6,414 bases of DNA from Bacillota bacterium (GCA_017549385.1 JAFYUX010000161.1:1-6414); one strand, 5' to 3'. Shown: positions 1-5,676, numbered from the stretch's first letter. The notes: generated by a model from the letters alone, not told the origin. Numbers and translations: made by a program.

Positions 1-41
1 GCAAGACCGCTCAGCAGCTTGATAGCATTTACAATACTCAT
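1..41 (-). CDS. Na+/phosphate symporter paralogue, N-terminal fragment cut by window edge
   Basis: Only the first 13 codons are visible, reading MSIVNAIKLLSGL. They align without gaps with the start of the complete symporter encoded at 245-2008 (MTISNVITLLSGL), so this is most likely a second member of the same Na+/Pi cotransporter family, arranged head to tail on the same strand. The start is the ATG at 39-41. A GAAAGG ribosome binding site lies at 57-62, at a rather long distance of 15 nt. A plausible promoter and phosphate-box-like repeats lie further upstream at 125-183. The rest of the protein is outside the window, so whether it also carries a PhoU-like tail, or is intact, cannot be seen. 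The family call rests on 13 residues plus context. Confidence 0.6.
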   Translation of the reverse strand, partial: MSIVNAIKLLSGL

Positions 42-124
42 TTGCTGTGTTTTTTACCTTTCTTACTAAATTAAGTTATAAATCAATATATATATAAGTA
101 GCAATTTAAAAAAATCCTATACAT

Positions 125-153
125 ATTATCATAATTTTTTTTCTATTTAACAA
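125..153 (-). promoter_or_regulatory. Putative promoter of the left-edge symporter gene
   Basis: On the minus strand TTGTTA (148-153) and GATAAT (125-130) are separated by 17 nt, close to the sigma-A consensus TTGACA/TATAAT. The -35 overlaps the first copy of the TTAACA-like repeats. It would drive the gene starting at 41 with an untranslated leader of roughly 75-80 nt. The surrounding DNA is very AT-rich, so chance matches are likely and this is inference. Confidence 0.4.
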
Positions 154-183
154 ATTAACGAATGATTTAACATAGATTTTACA
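147..183. promoter_or_regulatory. Pho-box-like repeats before left symporter gene
   Basis: On the plus strand four related hexamers occur: TTAACA at 147-152, TTAACG at 155-160, TTAACA at 167-172 and TTTACA at 178-183. The last two are exactly 11 bp apart, and the others are 8 and 12 bp apart. TT(A/T/C)ACA hexamers with an 11 bp period are the known PhoP-binding pattern of Bacillus-type Pho regulons. Here they read on the strand opposite to the gene they precede, which weakens the call. The last copy also lies in the T-tract of the adjacent terminator. Confidence 0.4.
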
Positions 184-216
184 AAAGAAAATCCGGCCCC
201 TTTGAGAGCCGGATTG
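179..216 (-). terminator. Rho-independent terminator of the complete Na+/Pi symporter gene
   Basis: Inverted repeat ATCCGGC (191-197) and GCCGGAT (208-214), extendable by one A-T pair (190/215), with a 10 nt loop. On the minus strand it is followed by TTTTCTTTTG. It lies about 30 nt past the stop codon of the symporter gene, in the right orientation, and separates it from the next gene. Confidence 0.85.
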
Positions 217-244
217 ATGCCTCAAATACTTGTGATTTCAACGA

Positions 245-2008
245 TTATTTTGTATCGTCAAGACGGTCGAGATACTTGCTTGCAAAGAGGTTAATGTTGT
301 TCTGGAACTCTTCATGAAGATTTTTACGAAGGTTCTTTACATAACTGTGTGACTGAATATCTGTGTTTTCTGCTTCCAAGATCGAAAATGCAATATTTGA
401 GCAGTGATCTGCAACTCTTTCAAGATTGTTGAGACAGTCGTTGTAGATAAAACCGAGTTCCAGCGTACAGTTGCCGGCCTGAACTCGTTTGATGTGACGT
501 GCTTTGAGTTCTTCGGCAATAGTATCAATTACTGTTTCCAGTGGCTCTACAAGTGCAGCTTTGTGGAGGTTGTTGTCTTCAAGTGCTGCATGAGTGATAT
601 CGGCGATTTCTGATACGGCCTCAATACATACATTGAGTTCTTCCATAGCCTGCTCAGAGAAAGTAATTTTTTTTGTTGCAAGCTCTTCGGCAAGTTCTGC
701 AATATTTACAGCATGATCTGATATACGTTCTACATTGCTGAGAGACTTGAGATACATTGCTGAAGATACAGTTTCTTTTTTGCCTAATTCTTTGCTGTTT
801 AACTGTACGAGGTAAGAACCCAATTTATCCTCAAGGCGGTCAACCTTTTCTTCTCGGCTGTGAATCTTTGCAAACTTGGTCTGATTAAAATTTCTGAGAA
901 GATCGATGGATCGGGTGAGATTTTTAAAAGCTGCTGCAGACATCTGATTGAGAGCGATGCCACACTGTTCCAGTGCAACACCAGGGTATTCGAGAAGACG
1001 AGGATCAAGAGTGAGATGATCGATATCTTCGTCTTCGTCATCCACTTTGTTCTTTATCAGTGTAACTGAAATCTTTTCGATAACCTTTGCAAAAGGTCCG
1101 AGAATAACAGTGGCAGCCACTTTATAAGCTGTATTGACTATGGCTATACCTGCACTGGTTGAAGTAGCGGTCATAAAGTCAAACCCTACCAGCAAATGAA
1201 CGATATAGAATGGGATAACAATAACGCACGCACCTGTCAGGTTAAATGTTAAATAAACCAGTGCGGCACGCTTACCATTTACGTTTGCACCGATTGCAGA
1301 AAGCAGAACAGGAGCACATGCGCCGATACACATACCTATAACCATAGGAACGGCTACTTCGTAGCTTATAACACCTGTGATAGACAAAGCCTGAAGAATA
1401 CCGATAGAAGCGGAACAGCTCTGAATGATAGCTGTTACGATAATACCTATAATGATAGCTAACAGTGGATTTGATGCTGTAGAGATAAAATTGATAAATG
1501 CAGGGCTTTCTTTAAGTGGAGCCATTGCATTTTTCATGACATCCATACCAGTCATGAGTATCGAAAAGGCCAGCATGATAAGACCGATATTATTCTGCAG
1601 AGGTTTCTTTATAAAGAAATATAGAATAATACCGATAAAAGCAACTAAGGCAAAAATGGTTGCGGACGAGAATATACCGCCGCCGTCTACGCCGGCAAGG
1701 GTAAGAATCCAACCTGTAGCAGTAGTACCGATATTTGCACCCATGATAATGCCGATGGCATTGCCTAATTGCATGATACCGGAGTTTACAAAACCAACTA
1801 CCATTACTGTAGTTGCTGATGATGACTGGATAACGGCAGTTACAAGAGTACCCAGAAGAATCCCTTTAAATGTAGTAGAAGTAAGTTTTTCTAAAATCAT
1901 TTCAAGCTTGCTGCCGGCCACTTTCTTGAGGCCATCTCCCAGTAGGTCCATACCAAATAGGAAGAAAGCTAGGCCGCTCAGAAGTGTTATAACATTTGAT
2001 ATAGTCAT
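245..2008 (-). CDS. Na+/phosphate cotransporter family protein with C-terminal PhoU-like domain
   Basis: A 587-residue membrane protein predicted to import phosphate with sodium. The first ~315 residues are strongly hydrophobic and contain the two inverted Na_Pi_cotrans repeats, each marked by a glutamine-serine motif: QSSSATT at residues 61-67 and QSCSASI at 196-202. A short acidic linker (DDEDEDID, about 323-330) leads to a soluble helical region, about 335-575, of PhoU type; it opens with DPRLLEYPGVALEQ. Length and layout match bacterial NptA-like proteins with a PhoU tail. The start is ATG at 2006-2008, with AGAGAGG at 2020-2026, 11 nt upstream. It has its own terminator and appears to be transcribed alone. 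The PhoU-like tail may gate transport in response to phosphate status, but this is inference. Some family members have been linked to phosphate export or to other anions, so direction and substrate are not proven. Confidence 0.92.
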   Translation of the reverse strand: MTISNVITLLSGLAFFLFGMDLLGDGLKKVAGSKLEMILEKLTSTTFKGILLGTLVTAVIQSSSATTVMVVGFVNSGIMQLGNAIGIIMGANIGTTATGWILTLAGVDGGGIFSSATIFALVAFIGIILYFFIKKPLQNNIGLIMLAFSILMTGMDVMKNAMAPLKESPAFINFISTASNPLLAIIIGIIVTAIIQSCSASIGILQALSITGVISYEVAVPMVIGMCIGACAPVLLSAIGANVNGKRAALVYLTFNLTGACVIVIPFYIVHLLVGFDFMTATSTSAGIAIVNTAYKVAATVILGPFAKVIEKISVTLIKNKVDDEDEDIDHLTLDPRLLEYPGVALEQCGIALNQMSAAAFKNLTRSIDLLRNFNQTKFAKIHSREEKVDRLEDKLGSYLVQLNSKELGKKETVSSAMYLKSLSNVERISDHAVNIAELAEELATKKITFSEQAMEELNVCIEAVSEIADITHAALEDNNLHKAALVEPLETVIDTIAEELKARHIKRVQAGNCTLELGFIYNDCLNNLERVADHCSNIAFSILEAENTDIQSHSYVKNLRKNLHEEFQNNINLFASKYLDRLDDTK

Positions 2009-2065
2009 ATTCTGTTAAACCTCTCTACAAATCAATTCAAAATAGACGTAGTAATTCACTATGAA

Positions 2066-2095
2066 ATCATAGAATATTTTAACATGGATTTAACA
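2066..2095 (-). promoter_or_regulatory. Putative promoter of the Na+/Pi symporter gene
   Basis: On the minus strand a TATGAT -10 (2066-2071) lies 17-18 nt downstream of GTTAAA/TGTTAA (2089-2095), a weak -35 that overlaps a Pho-box-like repeat. The -10 sits within an imperfectly spaced palindrome, CTATGA-AA-TCATAG (2059-2072). The leader to the ATG would be about 50 nt. This is a motif-based guess in AT-rich DNA. Confidence 0.4.
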
Positions 2096-2137
2096 TTTGT
2101 TTTCTACAAACTTTACTTTATTTACTTAAATTTTACA
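2079..2137. promoter_or_regulatory. Pho-box-like repeats upstream of the symporter gene
   Basis: Two perfect TTAACA hexamers (2079-2084, 2090-2095) are separated by 5 bp, giving an 11 bp period. Weaker TTTACT/TTTACA-like copies follow at 2112-2117, 2121-2126 and 2132-2137, the last two again 11 bp apart. The spacing fits PhoP boxes of Gram-positive bacteria. They read on the plus strand while the downstream gene is on the minus strand, so if functional they bind in the reverse orientation. The stretch 2009-2190 contains nothing else I can identify except this array, the promoter and the ssrA terminator. Confidence 0.45.
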
Positions 2138-2150
2138 AAGTGGCTTAATT

Positions 2151-2188
2151 TCAAAAAATAAAAAACCCGATCCCTTTAAGGATCGGGT
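2151..2188 (-). terminator. Rho-independent terminator of ssrA
   Basis: A perfect 9 bp inverted repeat, ACCCGATCC (2165-2173) and GGATCGGGT (2180-2188), has a 6 nt loop. On the minus strand a T-rich run follows (TTTTATTTTTTGA). The stem begins only 3 nt beyond the encoded CCA end of the tmRNA. There is no T-tract on the plus-strand side, so it works in one direction only. Confidence 0.9.
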
Positions 2189-2190
2189 AA

Positions 2191-2548
2191 TGGTGGAAGT
2201 GATGGGAATCGAACCCATGTCCGAAAGCATATCCACAGGAGCATCTCCGAGCGCAGCTTATGTTTTAGAGTTCGCCCTCGACAGCGCCCATAAGCAGGCT
2301 TTGCCGAAGACTATCCTGTAGTTCCCTGATGCTGCCAGGATGTCACACCAGGTTTTCCTGCATATATGATGCCGTTAACCCCGCCCTGCAGGTGAGGTGG
2401 GAACGACAAGCGCAGCGCTAATTAAGCTGCTAATGCTAAATTTGTTCTATTGTTAGCGTTTATTTTTAAGTTCCCCTTTTAACGCAGACTGGGAGACTGC
2501 GGCTCGCTTCTCCGACTTCAACACCCCCGTCGAAACCTGTACACCCCC
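2191..2548 (-). ncRNA. ssrA: Transfer-messenger RNA (tmRNA, 10Sa RNA)
   Basis: A one-piece tmRNA of about 358 nt that, with SmpB, rescues stalled ribosomes and tags the unfinished protein for proteolysis. The 5' end GGGGGUG (from 2548) pairs with CACUUCC just before the discriminator A and the genome-encoded CCA (2191-2193), forming the seven-pair acceptor stem with two G-U pairs. The strongly conserved GGUUUCGACGGG block follows the 5' end, and a T-arm containing GGGUUCGAUUCCC precedes the 3' end. The internal tag frame is readable (listed separately). A perfect TATAAT lies upstream, and a strong terminator lies directly downstream. The mature 5' end is deduced from pairing; RNase P would remove a leader of about 40 nt. 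Confidence 0.97.
2422..2457 (-). other. tmRNA proteolysis-tag reading frame (ANNRTNLALAA)
   Basis: Read on the minus strand from the resume codon GCU: codons for A-N-N-R-T-N-L-A-L-A-A and then UAA. The C-terminal LALAA is the standard degron recognised by ClpXP-type proteases. With the alanine carried by the tmRNA itself, the full tag would be A followed by these 11 residues. The A-rich stretch AAAAUAAAC directly before the resume codon matches the usual tmRNA context. The resume position is inferred from family convention; the stop and LALAA are seen directly. Confidence 0.88.
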
Positions 2549-2594
2549 ATGTGTGTGCCGGCATGACCGGACGCAAAATCGCTTCTGCAGTAAG

Positions 2595-2623
2595 ATTATA
2601 CCCCAAAGCTGACGATAAAAACA
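2595..2623 (-). promoter_or_regulatory. Putative ssrA promoter
   Basis: A perfect TATAAT -10 on the minus strand (2595-2600), with a poor -35 (TGTTTT, 2618-2623) at 17 nt. Transcription would begin near 2588, giving a leader of about 40 nt before the mature 5' end. The leader includes a small CCGG-TCATG-CCGG hairpin (about 2558-2570). Confidence 0.6.
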
Positions 2624-2694
2624 GTTAAATTCCCATTACGAAAAACATCAATTTTACATAAAACATAAAAATCCTGGCAAATGAGTACAATAAC

Positions 2695-2744
2695 TTAACA
2701 TTTATTTACGTTGCTTTAACAATATTAAGTCTTTGGATTTAACA
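2695..2744 (+). promoter_or_regulatory. Phased Pho-box-like repeats upstream of pstS
   Basis: TTAACA at 2695-2700, TTTACG at 2705-2710, TTAACA at 2716-2721, a degraded copy near 2725-2730 (TTAAGT), and TTAACA at 2739-2744. The spacings are 10, 11 and 23 bp, close to one helical turn per copy. This is the arrangement expected for tandem binding of a PhoP/PhoB-type response regulator in Gram-positive bacteria, on the coding strand and with the last copy in the -35 position. Together with the genes downstream, it supports induction of the operon by phosphate starvation. Confidence 0.6.
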
Positions 2745-2768
2745 TTAAAGATTTATTATGACTATGCT
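2739..2768 (+). promoter_or_regulatory. Putative pst operon promoter
   Basis: TATGCT (2763-2768) serves as a candidate -10, 18 nt downstream of the last TTAACA (2739-2744), which would sit where a -35 box normally lies. That is typical of activator-dependent Pho promoters. The leader to the pstS ATG would be about 65 nt. The gap 2549-2839 holds only this promoter region and the divergent ssrA promoter. Confidence 0.45.
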
Positions 2769-2839
2769 GATAACAGCGAACGAAAACTATGATAAATCAA
2801 AATATTTAAATTTAATGAAAAAAGAAAAGGAGAAAACAA

Positions 2840-3730
2840 ATGTCAACAATCAAGAAAATCTTAAGCTTAACGCTCGTCCTCGTACTTTGCCTCGGTATTT
2901 TTACAGGCTGCGGTGGTAGCTCAACTGACAGCGATAATCCGGTAGCGGGTAAGTCAGTATCAGTAATTACAAGAGAAGATGGCTCTGGCACAAGAGATGC
3001 ATTCGTAGAAATTACAGGCGTACTTGAAAAGGATGCTAATGGTGAAAAGGTAGACTACACAACTTTATCTGCAGAAATCACAAACAGCACAGCAGTAATG
3101 ATGACAACAGTTGCAGGTAACACTTCTTCTATCGGTTATATTTCACTCGGTTCACTCAATGATACAGTAAAGGCTGTTGCTGTAGATGGCGTAGAAGCTA
3201 CTGCAGAAAACGTAAAGAACGGCAGCTACACAGTATCACGTCCGTTCAACATCGTAACTAAGGGGGATCTCAGCGCAGAAGCAACTGACTTTATGAACTT
3301 TATCCTCAGTGCTGACGGCCAGGCTATCGTAGAAGAATCTGGTTATGTAGCAGTAAATACAGGTGAAGCATATCAGCCATCAGGTCTTTCAGGTAAGGTT
3401 GTAGTAGCAGGTTCTTCATCTGTAACTCCAGTAATGACAAAGCTTGCAGAAGCTTATATGGCTCTTAATTCTGGTGTGACTGTTGAAGTGGAACAGAGTG
3501 ACTCTACAACAGGTGTAACATCAACAATCGAAGGTATCTGTGATATCGGTATGGCTTCAAGAGCTGTAAAAGATGAAGAAAAGGCTCAGGGTGTTACTGA
3601 AACTACTATCGCTATGGATGGTATCGCGGTAATCGTAAATCTCAAGAATCCAGTAACAGATCTTACTACTGAAATGATCAAGAATATCTACAAGGGTGAC
3701 ATCACAAGCTGGGATGAAATCATGGCATAA
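2840..3730 (+). CDS. pstS: Phosphate ABC transporter substrate-binding lipoprotein PstS, circularly permuted
   Basis: Surface-anchored binding protein that captures phosphate and delivers it to the PstCA channel. A lipoprotein signal peptide ends at FTGC, with the lipidated cysteine at residue 24. Residues about 39-172 resemble the second half of classical PstS: VITREDGSGTRDAF at 42-55 holds the phosphate-binding SGTRDAF loop, and FILSADGQAIVEESGYVAV (154-172) is the usual C-terminal segment. After a short linker, residues 185-296 resemble the classical first half: KVVVAGSSSVTPV (186-198), MASRAVKDEEK (238-248) and NPVTDLTTEMIKNIYKGDIT (270-289). It stops at TSWDEIMA, where a classical protein would continue into the SGTRDAF half. 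The normal order is therefore swapped. The full length (296 aa) still provides one complete binding fold. The start is supported by AAGGAG at 2827-2832, 7 nt before ATG. It is first in the operon, 34 nt before pstC. Confidence 0.95.
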   Translation: MSTIKKILSLTLVLVLCLGIFTGCGGSSTDSDNPVAGKSVSVITREDGSGTRDAFVEITGVLEKDANGEKVDYTTLSAEITNSTAVMMTTVAGNTSSIGYISLGSLNDTVKAVAVDGVEATAENVKNGSYTVSRPFNIVTKGDLSAEATDFMNFILSADGQAIVEESGYVAVNTGEAYQPSGLSGKVVVAGSSSVTPVMTKLAEAYMALNSGVTVEVEQSDSTTGVTSTIEGICDIGMASRAVKDEEKAQGVTETTIAMDGIAVIVNLKNPVTDLTTEMIKNIYKGDITSWDEIMA

Positions 3731-3764
3731 TACCACACCTGATACAAACGTATAGAGGTATTTA

Positions 3765-4616
3765 ATGAAAGATATGAAAGAAAAGATTATGCATGCGGTG
3801 TTTTTTATCACCGCATGTATTTCAGTGTTAGCTGTAGCACTGATATGTATATTCCTGTTTAAGACAGGTTTCTCCGGAATTAAAGAAATAGGACTTTTTG
3901 AGTTCCTTACAGGAACAGAGTGGCGTCCTAAAAATGATATATATGGCATCTTTCCGATGATTATCGGAAGTATCTATGTGACAGCTGGCGCTATAGTAAT
4001 CGGTGTTCCCGCAGGGATCCTGTGTTCGATCTTTATGGCGTCATTTTGTCCAAAATGGCTGTACAGATTCCTCAAACCGGTAATCAACCTCATGGCAGGT
4101 ATTCCTTCCATTGTATATGGCTTTTTCGGCCTGGTTGTATTTGTGCCGATTATGCAGGAGCTTACAGGAACTGCAGGCAAAGGTCTGCTGACAGCATCTA
4201 TTCTGCTGGGGGTAATGATTTTACCTACGATTATTAGTGTATCTGAGGCGGCTATCCGAGCGGTACCTCCACAGTATCTGGAAGGTGCTCTTGCTCTGGG
4301 TGCGACAAAAGAAAAGAGTGTTTTCTTTACTGTAGTACCCGCGGCAAAGTCAGGCATCCTTGCAGGTGTAGTACTGGGTATCGGCAGAGCAATCGGTGAA
4401 ACTATGGCAATCATCATGGTTGCAGGTAATCAGCCGGTTGTTCCAGACAGTATCATCAGCGGTGTAAGAACAATGACAGCAAACATCGTTCTTGAAATGG
4501 GCTATGCCACAGGTCTTCACAGAGAAGCGCTGGTTGCCACAGCGGTGGTGCTCTTTGTATTTATTCTCATCATAAACATTCTTGTTACAATTCTTAAAAA
4601 TAGAAGCAAGGCATAA
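3765..4616 (+). CDS. pstC: Phosphate ABC transporter permease PstC
   Basis: One of the two membrane channel subunits of the high-affinity phosphate transporter; it pairs with PstA. The 283 residues show about six hydrophobic helices, the first at about 9-32. The extracytoplasmic FLTGTEWRP segment after helix 1 is typical of PstC. The GIPSIVYGFFG motif is shared with PstA. The cytoplasmic EAA loop, which contacts the ATPase, starts at EGALALGA (173-180) and runs through the VVPAAKSGI region. GRAIGETMAI in the next helix is also highly characteristic. The length is at the short end of the family (about 280-320), with no missing block seen. The start ATG follows AGAGG at 3754-3758 by 6 nt. The first codons contain a strong inverted repeat (3792-3817). 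Confidence 0.95.
   Translation: MKDMKEKIMHAVFFITACISVLAVALICIFLFKTGFSGIKEIGLFEFLTGTEWRPKNDIYGIFPMIIGSIYVTAGAIVIGVPAGILCSIFMASFCPKWLYRFLKPVINLMAGIPSIVYGFFGLVVFVPIMQELTGTAGKGLLTASILLGVMILPTIISVSEAAIRAVPPQYLEGALALGATKEKSVFFTVVPAAKSGILAGVVLGIGRAIGETMAIIMVAGNQPVVPDSIISGVRTMTANIVLEMGYATGLHREALVATAVVLFVFILIINILVTILKNRSKA
3792..3817 (+). repeat. Inverted repeat (hairpin) inside the first codons of pstC
   Basis: CATGCGGTG (3792-3800) and CACCGCATG (3809-3817) form a perfect 9 bp stem with an 8 nt loop, TTTTTTAT. It lies 27 nt into pstC and about 60 nt after the pstS stop. There is no T-tract after the second arm, so it is not a normal terminator. It could lower pstC translation or protect the upstream pstS message from 3' decay. 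Confidence 0.7.
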
Positions 4617-4663
4617 CGGCAGATTTGAGTTATGAAATCGTGAAAAACAGAGGTTTCTAAATA

Positions 4664-5503
4664 ATGAAAAGAAAATTAAAAGAATACAGAAATAATCCAG
4701 TATCTCTGCTGCTTTACCTTCTGGTGGCTCTCGCCACCGCGGTGACAGTAGGGATTACACTGGCAATCATTATCTACATTTTAATAAAAGGTGTTCCACA
4801 TCTTAATGGGGATATTTTCGCATGGAAGTACACTAGTGAAAATGCCTCTATGCTGCCGGCTATTATCAATACGATTTTTATGACAGTACTGGCTTTACTT
4901 TTTGCGGTACCCGCAGGCATCGGATCAGCCATTTATCTTGTGGAATATGCTCCAAAGGGAAACAAGTTTGTAAACCTGATCCGTCTCACTACAGAAACGC
5001 TTCAGGGTATTCCTTCTATTGTATATGGCCTCTTTGGCTTTCTGATGTTTTCAGTTTATCTGGGATTCGGCTATTCTCTCCTGGGCGGAGCCCTGACACT
5101 GGCAATTATGATTCTGCCTCTTATTATGAGAACTGCTGAAGAGGCTCTTTTATCAGTACCGGATACTTACAGAGAAGGCAGTTTTGGTCTGGGGGCAGGC
5201 AAACTGAGAACCGTTTTCAGAATCATTCTTCCGTCGGCGGTACCGGGAATACTCTCAGGTATCATTCTTGCTGTAGGTCGAGTGGCAGGCGAAACTGCGG
5301 CTCTCCTTTATACTGCAGGTTCTGTTGCAAAGGTGGCAGGATCTCTCATGGATTCTTCGAGAACGCTGGCAGTACACATGTATGTACTGCTTTCCGAAGG
5401 GCTGTATACCAATCAGGCATATGCCACTGCAGTTATCCTCCTGCTGATGGTAGTGCTTATCAATCTGGCTTCAGAACTTATAGCTAAAAAGTTTACAAAA
5501 TAG
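4664..5503 (+). CDS. pstA: Phosphate ABC transporter permease PstA
   Basis: Second channel subunit of the phosphate ABC transporter. The 279 residues form about six membrane helices, the first at about 14-40. The GIPSIVYGLFG motif matches the one in PstC almost codon for codon (compare 4098-4121 with 5006-5029), as expected for paralogous subunits. The EAA loop begins at EGSFGLGA (171-178) and continues to the ILPSAVPGIL region, and GRVAGETAALLYTAG is the typical PstA helix that follows. The C-terminus YATAVILLLMVVLINL is also typical. The start ATG is preceded by AGAGG at 4649-4653, with 10 nt spacing. It lies 47 nt after pstC and 22 nt before pstB, consistent with one transcript. A GC-rich hairpin (4723-4738) lies in its first helix codons. 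No defect is seen. Confidence 0.95.
   Translation: MKRKLKEYRNNPVSLLLYLLVALATAVTVGITLAIIIYILIKGVPHLNGDIFAWKYTSENASMLPAIINTIFMTVLALLFAVPAGIGSAIYLVEYAPKGNKFVNLIRLTTETLQGIPSIVYGLFGFLMFSVYLGFGYSLLGGALTLAIMILPLIMRTAEEALLSVPDTYREGSFGLGAGKLRTVFRIILPSAVPGILSGIILAVGRVAGETAALLYTAGSVAKVAGSLMDSSRTLAVHMYVLLSEGLYTNQAYATAVILLLMVVLINLASELIAKKFTK
4723..4744 (+). repeat. Overlapping inverted repeats in the first codons of pstA
   Basis: GGTGGC (4723-4728) and GCCACC (4733-4738) form a 6 bp stem with a TCTC loop. The second arm overlaps a 10 bp perfect palindrome, CACCGCGGTG (4735-4744). The words CACCGC and GCGGTG also make up most of the stem at the start of pstC. The position about 60 nt into pstA parallels that hairpin. 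Confidence 0.5.
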
Positions 5504-5633
5504 AAAGTAAAGGTTACACAAAATTATGAACAGTAAAATCAAAATAGAAAATATGGATTTGTTCTATGGCGATTTTCACGCCCTTAAGAACATAAATCTT
5601 GAAATACCGGCAAATGAAATCACAGCCTTTATC

Positions 5634-5676
5634 TGACCTTCTGGTTGCGTCAACTCAACACTGCTGAAGTCACACA
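5634..5676 (+). other. Cluster of disabling codons in the pstB P-loop
   Basis: TGA at 5634-5636 stands where GGA (Gly37) is expected. GTC at 5649-5651 stands for GGC (Gly42), AAC at 5652-5654 for AAA/AAG (Lys43), and CAC at 5673-5675 for CTC or a similar Leu codon in the usual L-N-R-M-N motif. Each can be explained by a single base change relative to the family consensus, and all four would alter the protein. The expected codons are inferred from PstB family conservation; the observed codons are read directly. Confidence 0.8.

Noticed and set aside
86..96. Short AT dinucleotide run upstream of the left symporter gene
   Set aside because: It is only 11 bp in a very AT-rich leader; no sign of a repeat family or an origin.
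1425..2018. Long open frame of 197 codons on the plus strand, antisense to the symporter gene
   Set aside because: It is a shadow of the hydrophobic N-terminal coding region on the other strand. It has no recognisable motif, and the opposite frame is a clear symporter.
3974..4417. Open frame of 147 codons antisense to pstC, and a similar one antisense to pstB (5765-6217)
   Set aside because: Both mirror strongly conserved genes on the plus strand, have no ribosome site in context, and encode low-complexity or basic sequence without a known family.
5369..5390. Perfect 8 bp inverted repeat GCAGTACA-N6-TGTACTGC inside pstA
   Set aside because: It is in the middle of a conserved coding region, has no T-tract and no neighbouring gene boundary; I treat it as coincidence.
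5634..5636. UGA read as glycine, as in Absconditabacteria/Gracilibacteria, since it replaces a conserved glycine
   Set aside because: The same gene ends with TGA right after the family-typical YITGRFG and overlaps the phoU start, which fits TGA as a stop. No other gene here has an in-frame TGA. Recoding also cannot explain the neighbouring Gly-to-Val and Lys-to-Asn changes.
5634..5636. Selenocysteine or programmed readthrough at the pstB TGA
   Set aside because: The family has glycine here, not cysteine. I see no clear SECIS-like hairpin, and the damaged Walker A lysine means readthrough would not restore function.
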